From Periplaneta americana (taxonomy: Eukaryota; Arthropoda; Insecta; Blattodea; Blattidae): a stretch of 64,000 nucleotides of DNA. Below are positions 48,810-60,730 of the stretch, in pieces. The stretch is from the NCBI RefSeq assembly GCF_040183065.1, contig NC_091127.1, positions 107,945,834-108,009,833 of the forward strand, given 5' to 3'. Position numbers and translations under genes: made by a program. The notes beneath the pieces were generated by a model. It saw only the letters and a program-made list of their open reading frames with translations. It did no database searches and was not told the origin of the DNA. The first letter of the stretch is position 1. Each line of letters begins with the position of its first letter.

Positions 48810-49164
48810 TTAACCTGAGATGTTAAGTATATTCATACGCTTCAAGCACAACTCTATCGCTGCTGTCCCGCAGTTAGTAACAACAGTCGCCACCAGAGGA
48901 GCTTGCACGGTGCCTATAGTCACTCAAGCTGTCCTTGCCGACAACTGCTGGTCTTCACATTTCAGAATCTTTGGATGTACACTGTCATCTATTGCAATGG
49001 AGAGGAGAGCTTTTAATTTGAGGTAGGATTTTTACTACTTATGTATAGGATTGTTTATTTTTAGGTTATTTTTTTCAGTATTTTAGATCATTTTCCAACA
49101 TCTTTGGATCATTTTATAAGTCCTTTTTAGGAATTTTTTAGGTCATCAAAATCTGCCCCTCCAG

Positions 49165-49642
49165 TAAACATAGCAGCAGTTCAATCAATAAGATAGCTGC
49201 GAACGGAATGTTTAAAACAAAACAGAACCCATGAGAGGAGGTGAATTTGGAGAAAATCGACTCAATTTGGGGCTAGCTGCTCACAAGTGTGAGAGATGAT
49301 GACGGAATTAATGACCAATGAACACTCAGGGTTGCCAGATTATCTAATGACAGGAAATAACGATACACTTTAATATTTTTATTTAATTTGCAAGAAAAGT
49401 GCAGAAGGATATACCATTCCTTATCATTTTTCTAATAATAAGAGTAAAATTCGAAGTCACATGGTTAGTATTTATCAAGTAAAGCAGCATTAACATTTAG
49501 GGGAAAAATTTTTTTTCCCAGAAAAATATTCATTTTGGATTAATATGGCATTAGAACTTTTTATTCTACTCTGCCTCAGGAATAAACAAGCTGTTAAAAT
49601 CTGCAGTTATATTACTTCCACCCTGTATGTTTATGTCCGATA
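49165..49642. other. Unassigned noncoding stretch
   Basis: No gene or clear repeat recognised. Confidence 0.45.
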
Positions 49643-49656
49643 TATACACATACAGT

Positions 49657-49875
49657 TGGCCTCGGTAGTGTAGTCGGTATAGCGCTGGCCTTCTGTGCTC
49701 GAGGTTGCGGGTTCAATCCCGGCCCAGGTCGATGGCATTTAAGTGTGTTTAAATGCGACAGGCTCATGTCAGTAGATTTACTGGCATGTAAAAGAACTCC
49801 TGCAGGACAAAATTCCAGCATATAGACGAAGCTGATCTGCAGTTGCGAGCGTCGTTAAATAAACCATAATTTTTT
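49657..49875 (+). mobile_element. tRNA-derived SINE with 14-bp TSD
   Basis: The head TGGCCTCGGTAGTGTAGTCG (A box) and GGGTTCAATCCC (B box) give a tRNA-like 5' part. The body contains TTTACTGGCATGTAAAAGAA and ends GTCGTTAAATAAACCATAAT plus a T run. Perfect duplications TATACACATACAGT lie at 49643-49656 and 49876-49889. The tRNA-like part continues into SINE body, so it is not a functional tRNA gene. Confidence 0.88.
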
Positions 49876-49889
49876 TATACACATACAGT

Positions 49890-49945
49890 CATTAGATTTA
49901 CTGGTAAGTAAAAGAACTCATGCAGGACAAAATTCCGGCCCAACA
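49890..49945 (+). mobile_element. Older fragment of the same SINE family
   Basis: ATTTACTGGTAAGTAAAAGA and the following bases repeat the body of the SINE just to the left. The newer SINE landed directly next to this older piece. Confidence 0.7.
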
Positions 49946-50216
49946 TCTTTCATCAGTCCACACCAGATATTGAGTTTCAGGCTACTTCAGATTGGTTCAT
50001 ATTAAATGTATTGATTTTACGAGCCTCACATCCGAACATGTTCTAATTTGGTCAGTTTTTTTGAGTTGCTGCTGCATTTCGTGCCATTTCATTTCTCCAA
50101 GTTTACTACTTTATGCTGAAAGGTTTGAACAGAACAAGGTATAATAATGTATGGAATGGTTTCTTTGTGTAGAATGTTATCCAAGTGATCGTATTTAGTC
50201 AACTATCTGAAGACAG

Positions 50217-50308
50217 GTGTGAACCTCACAAGTGATACCAACACGACATCACTTATGAGGCAACTAGGCCAGGAGATAATGGGGTGGGGTGGCCAGTTTC
50301 TTTCCCCC
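50217..50308 (+). repeat. Dispersed repeat shared with the THAP/DDE element
   Basis: CTTATGAGGCAACTAGGCCA and neighbouring bases match, on the opposite strand, the segment 46950-47040 inside the THAP/DDE element, including GTGGCCAGTT. It appears to be a solitary fragment of that family. Confidence 0.65.
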
Positions 50309-53300
50309 CCTCAAGCGATCTTATGGAACTGAAATTTACGCATCAAATGTGAGGAAATGCAATATGAGGGTGAAAAGTTACTGAAAGAGACTATCACAAA
50401 GAAAAAAAAAATCGTAACATTAAAAAACTTATATCAGTTCTCAGTAAGAAATGAGGGGTTCAGGAGTAAAACATGGTAAGTGACTTTTAGTGTTTTGAAG
50501 TTATTAAGTACGTAAACATTTATACATGCAACAGTTTGTATAGTTACCAAGAAAGTAAAATCTGTATACTTCTGTCATCTGTTGAGATGTTGGAAAACTA
50601 ACTACTGGATTAGCTGCAGAGTGTAAGATACCATATTATACGCTACATATCTCATTTTTTATCAGACTCTTAGTTACCATGTTTTATGTCTGAGCCCCTC
50701 AGTGTTAGGGTTTCAAGATTTTAGAGAAATAAAACAAATGAAAAATGACAATTCCAGCATTGCACATTTTAATACTGTATTGTTAATAAAAGATATGCAC
50801 ACACATACTTAAACAATAAACATTCATACTTTCTTGTTAGCTTTGTTGTGTTTTGTTCACCACTCAGTCTTTTACTACAACAAGTCACACGTATTTACAA
50901 CTTGCACACACATACTGGACGGTTCTCTGGTTTCAACTCACTATTATTGACATCTGTTGGCAAAGACAAAAACTCTTTGGTCATACAAGTGGTCACACAA
51001 CAATTTTACAAACTCCCAAGATTTGTATAGAAACAGTATGCATATACTATATACTGAAATTCATTATTAATATATTATTATTTCAAGTACAGGTAACTTC
51101 TGCCATGTAGAGAAACGTGAAATGTGCGGCAAGATAATGACAAGTGATAATGAAATGTTCTTCAACATAAATGAGACGTCACTCTTGAAAGGTAGACTTC
51201 TTATGATGATACAATTTAAATTATTTCACAATCTTTCCGCATTTTCTTCAACAGCATTCTTCAACAACACAAACATGACAGAAGAATAACTTACTGCGCT
51301 AAATTATACTCATCTATATCTAAATCTAAATTACACATCTCATTTCGTGTTTCTAGCATTCTTTCCAGGCTCTCTGTAACTTCTGATTTATTTCATCCAT
51401 GTTGTAGATGCTTAATTTATCTCTATCAACGAAATATTTCGAGATTATTACTTATGTTACAATTGGTTAAATTATTTTATTGTTACCAGTATAATAAATA
51501 TGTTTTATTCTTATTTAAATTAATTTCTTTCTTTAACTTCTTAAATGTCAATTTTTTTTTATTTTCTTCATCAGTGCCATGAATATTGAAAATTCTATGC
51601 TATTAAATTAACTGTTAAAAATTAAAAGTTGTATTACAAATTGATTTTTATCTCCGGAACCTCTGAACCATCTGATGTTATCCTTCTTGCCAAGCGAGTC
51701 ATTTATCATTCCAGAAATTACAACGAAATAATCTGTTGTTGTCAGAAAACGCAATAAAATATTTTGAAGACTGTACACGTCTAAACTTAAAACAATTATT
51801 TCTATTTTCCACATTTCTCTAAGCACATTTCACAAGTTGGCAGGGCTAACTGTAGTATGAATATACTTATGTTACAAGCACAGACTAAAAGTGTGGAACA
51901 CTTAGTGATGTGTTCATCATTGCTTTTATACAAAAGAAGACATTATATAAGTTACACTTGCTTAGGTACAGAATGGTGTGACAAGATATACAAAGATAAA
52001 TTCAAATTGCCTTACTGTGCCAACCAGCAGAGTTCTATTGAACACTGTTAACCATGACTTCGGATTCAAATGATGTGCCATCAATGATAAGTATTTCCCG
52101 TGCCAGAACAAGAAGAAGATACACTGGATTAAAATCATATTTTACAGGTTTGCCTAACATATGTGTTAGGTGGACATTTCTGCACCCAAAAATTTGAAAT
52201 AAAGTTTTGTCCTTTGTTAAAACTAAAGTTTATCTTGGACCAAGTAAATGAAAGCAGAAAGAACGCTCACACGATTTCTTATACCTTTTTTTTTATGATA
52301 TTGCCGGTATTAATATTCTGTTTGCTACAGATTAGTAACTGAAAATGCATGTACCCTGTCCAGCTAATATATTTTTCCTAGAATCGCCACTGCATCTGTC
52401 ATTCACATTACGATCGATTCCACTTCCATTCTGCTTTTCATTTTTTACTCACACTGCGAAGTGACCATTTCTGGGTCTGTGCCTGTAACAATACGTATCC
52501 TACCAGTAAATAAGTACCAGCATCACAACATTAGTAATCAGATCTTATCTTCCAACGAAATATCACTGCAAATAATATAATCTTGTGAACAACAACAAAT
52601 TCAGTTCCAATAAATGGGTATTTAGTATCTGCTCTTGAAATGTCTGTTGGATAAATTTCTCCACATTTTCTGTAATCACACTTAGTGACAGCATTTAGAA
52701 AACCAACAAGCATTAAAATTATTCATTTTGTTGATGAACTTGTACAATTTTTAATTGGAGTGAGTGAATAACCAACTTTCTTCGTAACTAACACATGGAT
52801 TACAATGATATTAAAAGATATCTTAATTAATTTGATAAAAGTGTTTATGTTTTCTTAATTGGCAGTTCAAATATTTAAGCTTTACGATTCATGTATAAGA
52901 CATGGAGACCATTCCTTTGTACAGTATTAAAGAAATAGACTAGATGGTCAAATGACAGAAGCCATAATTACTACCTATAAGAATACTTACGTATAAACTG
53001 TGAAATAATATGACTTAAAAGAGTACTGAAGAGCATTCAGCACAAATGTACGAAAATGAGCAGAGGCAATGATAAAATTCATGTAATATATGCTTTTACA
53101 GAAGCTGTTTCAATGAAGCAATCACAATTTATTTCTGAAACAAAAATTATTTTCAGTACGAACACATCATTTGCCAAACAGTCAGAATTTCAGCTTTTTT
53201 AACAGCTTCGACAAAAATTCTTGTGACTCTAAGTGGAATCTGCAGTGGATAAATACAGTATTAGGGCACGTTTTCTTGGGGAATTCCAGTGTTCCTTGCC

Positions 53301-56300
53301 ATCATTCTATAATTTCACCATTAATCATCGCCACATTTCTTGCTGCAACATAGTATGGAATACAGCATCTAAGATGGGAATGTAATCTGCAGCTTCAGTG
53401 CATTACCCATAGAGGGAGATGGAGAGATTATTAGATTAATGCTTATTAAAGCTCGAACTTGTACTTAGAAACCAATATTTAAATATGTAAGTAAATTTGT
53501 ATAAAAGTCATTCTAAGGTTTTTCTTGGTGAAATTTCTACTTCTGTCCTGAAAAATGTTTCAGACCTATACAATGAAAATGTTCATCATAAAAAAATTAA
53601 TGGTAGTGACACATTATAGAAATTTAAAATGTCAAATTTACGTAAGCTTCTGGTAGTAACATGATTATTGTTTTTCTTCCAGTAGTTATTACTGTAAAAC
53701 AAAATGGCACTTCTCTTTATGAAACTAAGGACCATATACACATTTTCCTGTGAAAATGAAACATGCAAAATAATCGAACAAGATGTAATCTTCAAATATT
53801 ATGTTGCAGATATTTTAAAATGTTAAACGCAAAATAATTTGGTGTGGATTCTAATGATGATATTATCAAATATGCATTATTTAAAAAAATTAGGTATTTT
53901 TATTATATTTCAGGCACTGAGAGCAGATATTAAACAGCCACTAATGGGACAAATCACCAATAGACCTATAGAATATGACCACTTGATAAAAACAGCAATT
54001 TCGAAAATATAAAAATTCATTAACTAAAAATACATCTTTACGAATAAACAACTAAACGGAATGTACAGGGTATCTGCTATACAAAAGGATTTTAAAAATC
54101 TTAATATTCATAAAACCACCCTTAAATTTCCACTCATAATTTTTAGTTCATTATTAAAAAAAATGGAAGTACAGTATATTACAATCGGTGGTCATTTTGA
54201 ATAAAATAATTACCATCACATATTTACATCATCTCATAAATATGGAGGCCGCAAACATGCACTCACTCACACACGCACACAAACACACACACATACATTA
54301 CATACATACACCTCCAGATCCCTGGTTTTGTATTAAACACAACACATTTCAATACTGGTATTTTTTTTCTCGCATCACATGGTATATTAGTCAACATCCC
54401 CCACCTTATTCATTTTAACTACATTCATTGGTCCTGTAAGTCATCGTCATAATAATTTTTATCTTACAAATATTGTTTTTTTTTTTACATAATCCAATCA
54501 TTGGCTGAGATTGTTTATGTTATCTCTTGTAGTATAATGCAATTTTACATTCGGAAAAGTGTTATGAAGTTCCTAAGATGAAGTTAATTTTATTTTAACT
54601 GATATCTTCAATTTAGTGCCTTATTCTTGAAAGTTAATCATATGTATTAGCGGCATATTCTTTCTTATTTCATATGGAACAGAAGTAGACAAGGCTATGG
54701 AAATTAACTTGTCAACTCACCCCAAGCGAGTTGTTAAGATACGAGGTGAATGAATTTTCAGTTATGTTATGAGTGAATGTTTTTTGTTTGTAGCTCTTAG
54801 ATTTAATTTGTACTCCTGAAACTTTGATAGTAAAAATTCTGCCCTTGATCCAAGTTGGAATTTGGTTTATAAGTTTGCATAAGAGAGTAAATTATAAAAT
54901 TAAATATTAGAAATGGAAAACTCATCTGTCGTCTATAAACAGTTAAATAAATGAAGAAATATAACTTAAAGAGGCAGGGGATATATACTAATGCCATGTG
55001 GGTTTTTAAGAGTTACTAGGACGGATGCAGTTTTTGGAGAAATGATTCGATCTCAACTAATACATGTAGGTTGAAGTATGAAGTACACAGGTACACTTTC
55101 TGTATTGCCTCGTATTAATTCAACTTTACTAAAAATAAGTTCTGTGGTCTACCTGTAACTAGAACAGTAGTGCAAAACACACACATGTATGTATAGGTAA
55201 ATATCAAATAAAAAACTGCTAATAATAAAGTAATAATATTGCTTGATGTTAAATGTTTTGTTCTCAGTCTGATATAAACAAACCAAACTGCATTATCTAA
55301 AGTGCAGTTCGTGGTATGATCATAATGTTGAAAAGCAGGAAACCTTCATAATGTTGCTGATTTCCCTTTCATGACAGGTGTACGTATGTCTTTTCTGCTT
55401 TTAGAAATATTTGCTTAACTAAGGCACACTTATTATTCGAACATATAAAGGAATATGGAGATACAAATAGTTTAAATTTCGATGAGTTCAAACTGATTTT
55501 GTAATTTATCAAATTAGTGCTGAGGGGACAGATTCTCTCACTCCCAATTCTATTGCATTATCCCATCATGTCTACATAAATTCACGGTTGTCCTTATCAT
55601 TGGTAAAGTACTCGTGCTAAGGAGATCAACTCCATGGAACATCAACGGCAAGGTCCTATAGAGTCAGCAAACATAGACTCTATGGAATTGACACCAATGC
55701 CTGAGTACTCAGATATGGTACTGTACAAAGCAAGCAAAGCAGCAAGCCATGCTACTGTATCCAGGAAGAAGAAATATTAAGATTAGGTTTTAATCTAATG
55801 AAGCAGAAAACAAAATATCTAATCACTGGTAAGTTTTCATGAGATGTGTTTTTTGTGAGAGAAAGACATAGAACAAATTAATGTTACAACATTGAAGGAT
55901 GTACCTGCTTCCTGTACTACGATCATACTGCAGTATAAAACAATACTTGCACTTCTGTTCAACAAGAGGCCATGCTCTTAAAAAAGAGACTTCAATTTAA
56001 AACACAGCAATCCCAAAAGACTCCAGGAATGTTATTACGTCATGGTAAAATCTATATATTGGTTGGCTTCTTTGAGTCTGCTGCACTTTTACATTTCCAG
56101 TAAAATAACAAAGGGTCACTGCCCTTTTGAGATCCATTAACACTGGAGGAATATTCTATCAGGAAACACACTGCACTTGGGAACAAAAATTCTTCACAAC
56201 GAGTATATCAGAACTTAAATTCAAGATGGATATTCCATGAGAACTGGAAGTAGATTTTTGATGATACACGAAAGTTTATCTGTCGAAAGAGCATACGAAA

Positions 56301-56824
56301 CAGCTGGAAACATATTTTTTAAATTTCTTACTTGAAAGGCAATGTTTTTGAAATGAAAAGTATGGAACTGCATGCACAACACAACTTCTGTGTTAAAATC
56401 TCTGAAGATATCTGGTCCCAAACAGTACAAATGATGAAAAGGCGAGAAATGTTTTGATGCAAACGAAGTTGAATTGAAAATTTCATCTTCATTGTTAGAC
56501 ATTTTCAATTAGTTATAGACGTCTCGTAATATAGCCTTCTCCACAAAGTCCTATCTTGCCATAATTCCTCATCATAGATTCTCATAACTTCATAAGTAAC
56601 ACAATTATGCATAGAATGCATACATCAATATAGCAAGTTATTCATAAAAAATATCCTGTTTTACTTATATTATATTTTATTTATACTTATATCAATAATA
56701 TATTTCACATTTTGCTTTTCTACTTGATGAGATATTTGAATAAAATATTTTCACTGTTCAATATCACTGTTGTAATAAAAACCAAATCATTCAGATATTA
56801 ATTTCGTATATCTGTTTTACTGCT

Positions 56825-56960
56825 GGTGCACTTTCAACAGATGAGTAGAGGGCTAATTTTGTATCCCAGAAATTCGGGTTCAAATTCCTGCAAGTTTAAA
56901 TTAATTTGTGGTGGACAAAGATGGAGTTTTGGGTAGGTTTTAATAAATAGTCCTGTATAT
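56825..56960 (+). mobile_element. Degenerate tRNA-derived SINE
   Basis: AGTAGAGGGCTAATTTTGTA and a B-box-like GGGTTCAAATTCC, about 35 bases apart, are followed by TTAATTTGTGGTGGACAAAG, which I recognise from insect SINE bodies. No duplication was found. Confidence 0.45.
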
Positions 56961-57508
56961 GCAGCTATGATTCACCACTCTTTCATTAATAATTAGTGCA
57001 ATGTAGACTTCATAATGGTGGATTGAGGGCAGCTGTCTATGACGGCCAAGTGATTTATGGTTGCCATATCTAACTACTTGAAGGGGATGGTTATCAGGAT
57101 GAACAATCAAGTACCCATTATTGGGTGAAAAAAAAAAATTATCAGATATTTACATCTTCATCAGAGAAATGGATTTTCATCTTCAAAATCCAGAGTTAGA
57201 GAAACAAAAAAAGAAAAAGTTCAGAAAACATAAAAGACAGCAGCATGCATAAGTTTGTACTTACTGTTCACATCTCAGTGCATTTTAATAGTGTTAAATG
57301 TCCATGTTTCTTGCGGAATCCTCCCATGGGAGGAAAGAGAAAAGATTTAACTCGAGCTACATGATATTCTAAAACTGCTTCCAGTCTCAGGGTGTCCATA
57401 AAAGATAAATTGTTTGAAATACTCGTACTTATCAAATTATATAAAGTCATTTAATTTTGCTTGAAAATTAAATTATTGCGCATCATTTTGATTTTGTTAT
57501 TTGCTGTC

Positions 57509-57739
57509 TCAGATCAGCCTCTCTTCTGGTGGTGGTTTCATCACATTGTCCATCTCGACACGAGGGTTACAATACTCTTGCTGACTAGGACTGTAAGTTC
57601 CTCGTGTGGCACGCTTCTTGCGAGCCATTGTGATGAAGACACTGAGGCCCACGGCAGCAATCAGCAGGATCAGCCCTACAATGGGTGCCACAATGATAGC
57701 GATGTCCACTGCATTGCTGCTGGCTTCCTCTACATATGT
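57509..57739 (-). CDS. crb: Crumbs, terminal exon: membrane span and cytoplasmic tail
   Basis: Crumbs is the apical determinant of epithelial cells and acts at the plasma membrane with Stardust/Pals1 and Patj. The exon opens after a good acceptor (TTTTTCCTGCAG) in phase 0 with [15 protein letters not shown] hydrophobic span follows ([18 protein letters not shown] and on to FITM). The tail is 37 residues: [20 protein letters not shown] holds the juxtamembrane FERM-binding segment with its Thr (aPKC-type) and Tyr sites, and the protein ends PPPEERLI with the PDZ-binding ERLI. The length and both motifs are those of the Crumbs family. The stop TGA is at 57509-57511. An EGF-like exon with a matching phase lies at 63692-63799. 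Confidence 0.95.
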   Translation of the reverse strand, partial: TYVEEASSNAVDIAIIVAPIVGLILLIAAVGLSVFITMARKKRATRGTYSPSQQEYCNPRVEMDNVMKPPPEERLI

Positions 57740-58016
57740 CTGCAGGAAAAACGATATAGAGATAAATGCGTGGATACACCACAGTCTAATTTTTATCACT
57801 ATGAGCAGTAAAAGGGGAAGTGAGATGTTAAAATTCATGCAGAAGAGTAATAGTTAGAACATCTATGCTTTCTTAACTCCGGCAAAATTACTGTACTGTT
57901 GCAGTGCTCACTCTCCAAATACCATTTCACTATCCTCAACTCCATTGACAGTAGATAATTGCACCACATAATTTAATATAGAGTCATTAAATAACTGATA
58001 AAAAACTATTCTAATA

Positions 58017-58140
58017 GATGTAAGAGTAATGGAACGGAGAAAAATTCTCTCCGGCGCCGGGATTTGAACGTAGAGCTGAAAACCCAGGTTCAAATCCCGG
58101 TGCCGGAGAGAATTTTTCTCCGTTCCATTACTCTTACATC
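58017..58140. repeat. Near-perfect 53-bp palindrome at the left end of the SINE dimer
   Basis: Arms 58017-58069 and 58088-58140 are reverse complements with one mismatch, separated by 18 bases. The right arm is SINE sequence (GTTCAAATCCCGGTGCCGGA onward) and the left arm is an inverted copy of it. Transcripts would form a long hairpin. Confidence 0.95.
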
Positions 58141-58571
58141 GTATGATGACGCAGAATATCTGCATGGAAATATCATATGTACTTCGGTACATTAAAATAA
58201 TATATATGATATGCGTAAATCACTTCGTGATTTAAGACAGCGCTTATTCCGTCAGATCCTTGCCAACTAGTCACTCATAATGAATGCACCTCAGCACATG
58301 TGTGGACTTCGGTCCTACGTTCATAGACATCTATGACGTAGTGCAGAGAGAGGGAACCCAAGAGTTGGAACTTAATCTGAGACGATTCTATCCGAGGTGG
58401 TATCCGGTGTGGCTTAGTGGATAAAGCATCAGCACGTAGAGCTGAAAACCCGGGTTCAAATCCCGGTGCCGGAGAGAATTTTTCTCCGTTCCATTACTCT
58501 TACATCGTATGATGACGCAGAATATCTGCATGGAAATATCATATGTACTTCGGTACATTAAAATAATATAT
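58019..58571 (+). mobile_element. tRNA-derived SINE tandem dimer with inverted head
   Basis: Two copies of a 366-bp unit lie in tandem: the B-box segment GTTCAAATCCCGG occurs at 58088 and 58454. The second copy has a full tRNA-like cloverleaf at about 58402-58473, with acceptor TCCGGTG/TGCCGGA, anticodon stem TCAGC/GCTGA, loop ACGTAGA (anticodon GTA, Tyr-like) and T arm CCGGG/CCCGG. The first copy is truncated and begins with the palindrome. The direct repeat TATTCTAATAG flanks the whole array (58008-58018 and 58572-58582), so it probably arrived as one insertion. Confidence 0.75.
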
Positions 58572-58819
58572 ATTCTAATAGAGTTCACTGCAAATCAGAC
58601 AGATTAAGTAAGTAAGTAAGTTAGTTCTGCCTTAGTTATGACTAGAGGGCGGACATTGATGAAAAGTCTTCTTCTTTTTCACATTAGGGCAATGCCTATT
58701 AATATATAACTCCTTTCTATGTTAATATCAACGTAAAAAATTAATTTCCTATATTGCATTTTTTTTTTGCATTTTTTGACGTTTTTGAACTAATAGGTCA
58801 CTTTTACAATTTTTTGTGA

Positions 58820-60730
58820 GCAATATTTATTGACTTTCAGTTAGCATATGACTCTGTTTGGAGAAATAAATTATTACTAAAACTCCAGAAATTAGGTATC
58901 TCCAGCAATATGTTCAGATGGATATCAGAATTCCTTAGTCAAAGATTCATTGCCACTAAATTCAATAACTCACTTTCTAGTTACAGACAAACATATCGAG
59001 ATCTACCTCAGGGCGCTGTCCTCAGCACAACTTTATTCAATATTTATATAAATGACTTACCCTCCCTATTAGAGGAATCAAACATGAAAACAGCACTATT
59101 TGCAGATGATATAGTTTTGTGGACTTCCGGATCTTACAGACATAGAGACAAAATTCAAAATTCTGCTCTTAAAGCTCTAAATCAACTACATGAATGGAAT
59201 ATATCAAATTTGATGACACTCAATTTAAGCAAAAGTAACTACCAAATATTTTCACTCAGTAAAAAAGAAAGAGAATTCAATATCCAATACAATGGCCAAC
59301 ACCTTCCTAGGACTTATGAAGCCAAATATCTTGGAGTTATTTTCGATAGTAAGTTAACATGGAGCAACCATTTGAAATACATTTCTGAAAAAGCTCGTAA
59401 AAGATTCTCCCTTCTAAAAAGATGCTCTAGGAATACTTTGAACACTACATACAAAATGTTTATACAGCCAGTGCTGACATACTGCAGAGAAATCTTAATT
59501 ACTTCACCTTTCATAAACAACATAGAATATGTTCAAAACCAAGCTCTCAGGCTCATTACTGGTGGAATCAAAACAACGCCAATAGATTCTATGAGATTCC
59601 TCACTAATATTAACAGCATCAAAATGACAATAGAAGAAAAAGCACTGATTCAATATGAAAAACTTATCAGATTACCAGGTAACAATTGGCATTCATATAG
59701 TCCTCTTTGTAGATCGAAAACTCAAAAAAGTTTCATATCCGTTGTTCAAGAATTAAAACAGAAAATCAATATCTCGAATTTAAAAGAAAACTTACAAATT
59801 AAACCAAACCCTTTAACTCTATTAAATATAGAATATAATCTAAATTTAACAGAAGAAACACTGAAATCAGAAGTAAACACTGAAATGCTGAAACAATTGT
59901 CTTTAGAGATAATTAATATTAGGTACCCTCCACAAAACTGGCTTCATTTATACACCGACGGATCCTTGATCTCCAGAGAACAAGGTGCCGGTGCAGGTGT
60001 TACTTGCTGTCTCTTCTCACTTTATAGATCTCTTGGATATGGAACAACAAGTTTTGATGGTGAAATCATTGCAATAAGTGAATGTCTCAGAAATCTTCTA
60101 TGCCACATCAATAAATTTAGGAATGCAGTTATATTGTCGGACTCCAAAGCAGCTATTCTATCAATCGTCTCTAGACACACACCTTCATCTCAAACAGCAG
60201 AAATAACTAAAATGCTCTCTCAATTATTATCACTCAATAAAAGAGTTGTGTTCCAATGGATACCATCCCATTGTGGAATCCTGGGAAACGAGAATGCGGA
60301 TGCTTTAGCAAAGAAGGGCAGCACTGCTACTTACAGACCTGTTACTAAATCTACGTATTACTCTGTGAAGAGATTTATTAAATCTACATATTTAGACTTC
60401 AACAAACAAAATTTGATAACTCAATCCCAAGGGAAAAAATGGAACTCTCTGCATCAAAATCCACAGTTAATTCCCGATTTGCCACGAAAATCGTCTGTAG
60501 CTGCATTTAGATTGGCAACAGGCCATGATTGTTTGGTCAAGCACCTGCATAGAATTGGAATATATCAGTCCCCTAACTGCCCATTGTGCAACTCAAACCA
60601 GGAAATGGATTCGGAACACCTCAAAATCTGTGCTTCAGTGGCTAGTCATGATAATATCTTTGAAAAATATTGGAGTGCAAGAGGTCAAATGACTTTATTG
60701 TCAAATGCTTGGCATTAGAAAACAACAACA
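58820..60730 (+). mobile_element. I-type LINE, 5'-truncated, with 14-bp TSD
   Basis: Perfect duplications ACAATTTTTTGTGA at 58806-58819 and 60731-60744. The 3' end is an (AAC)n-like tail, GAAAACAACAACAACA, directly after the stop codon. It is inserted in a hAT element within the crumbs intron, in the opposite direction to crumbs. Confidence 0.93.
58821..60718 (+). pseudogene. I-type LINE ORF2: reverse transcriptase and RNase H, 5'-truncated but unbroken
   Basis: The frame is open from the truncation point to the stop. It begins FIDFQLAYDSVWRNKLLLKL, which retains the first catalytic Asp of the reverse transcriptase. LPQGAVLSTTLFNIYINDLP and FADDIVLW (about 59100) follow. An RNase H domain comes after it: LYTDGSLISREQGAGAG (first Asp, 59953), FDGEIIAISE (Glu), LSDSKAAIL (Asp), and WIPSHCGILGNENADALAKK (His and Asp). 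The end has a CPLCNSNQEMDSEHLKIC zinc-knuckle-like segment. RNase H in ORF2 is typical of the I group. The endonuclease and ORF1 are missing, so it is not autonomous, yet no stop or frameshift has accumulated. The first ATG is at 58910. Confidence 0.9.

Larger units (their letters stand above)
46241..48918 (-). mobile_element. THAP/DDE_Tnp_4 element (ISL2EU-like), decayed
   Basis: Inverted ends TATAGGCACCGTGCA (46241-46255) and its complement (48904-48918) bound the element. On the minus strand it carries a THAP zinc-finger start and a DDE_Tnp_4-like end. That combination suits the ISL2EU/IS4EU branch related to Harbinger. A TA duplication is possible but cannot be proved because the termini themselves start with TATA. 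Confidence 0.7.
46110..49026 (+). pseudogene. hAT transposase C-terminus split by a transposon
   Basis: Left half, in shifting frames: LDKNPGYK-like text, then KVLSEESFKTAEIK and PLDLSLFKYAP just before 46241. Right half from 48919: VTQAVLADNCWSSHFRIF in one frame, and FTFQNLWMYTVIYCNGEESF in another. Together they follow the order of the FKYAPVTS...DVERSFS...LADNRR...F dimerisation domain, which the inserted element cuts in two. Frame changes show that it is dead. Confidence 0.65.
45742..49164 (+). mobile_element. hAT element with a THAP/DDE element inside it
   Basis: The left end CAGAGCACAGATTTTGATGA and the inverted right end CTGGAGGGGCAGATTTTGAT (49145-49164) share CAGATTTTGATGAC. Subterminal TTTTAGATCATTTT words recur near both ends. 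Between them lie two halves of a hAT C-terminal domain (before 46240 and after 48919), split by another transposon. No clean 8-bp duplication was found, so the outer limits may be off by a few bases. Confidence 0.68.
49946..57508. other. AT-rich stretch, perhaps partly crumbs 3'UTR
   Basis: No conserved coding frame is visible in 7.5 kb. Sequence directly left of 57509 should be crumbs 3'UTR. A minus-strand AATAAA (plus TTTATT at 56676-56681), about 830 bases past the stop, is one possible poly(A) signal. Two repeats inside are listed separately. Confidence 0.45.

Noticed and set aside
49657..49730. Functional tRNA gene
   Set aside because: A and B boxes belong to a SINE with body, tail and 14-bp duplication.
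58402..58473. Functional tRNA-Tyr gene
   Set aside because: The cloverleaf folds, but loop position 33 is C instead of T, the sequence runs on into a repeated SINE body, and the locus is flanked by a target duplication.
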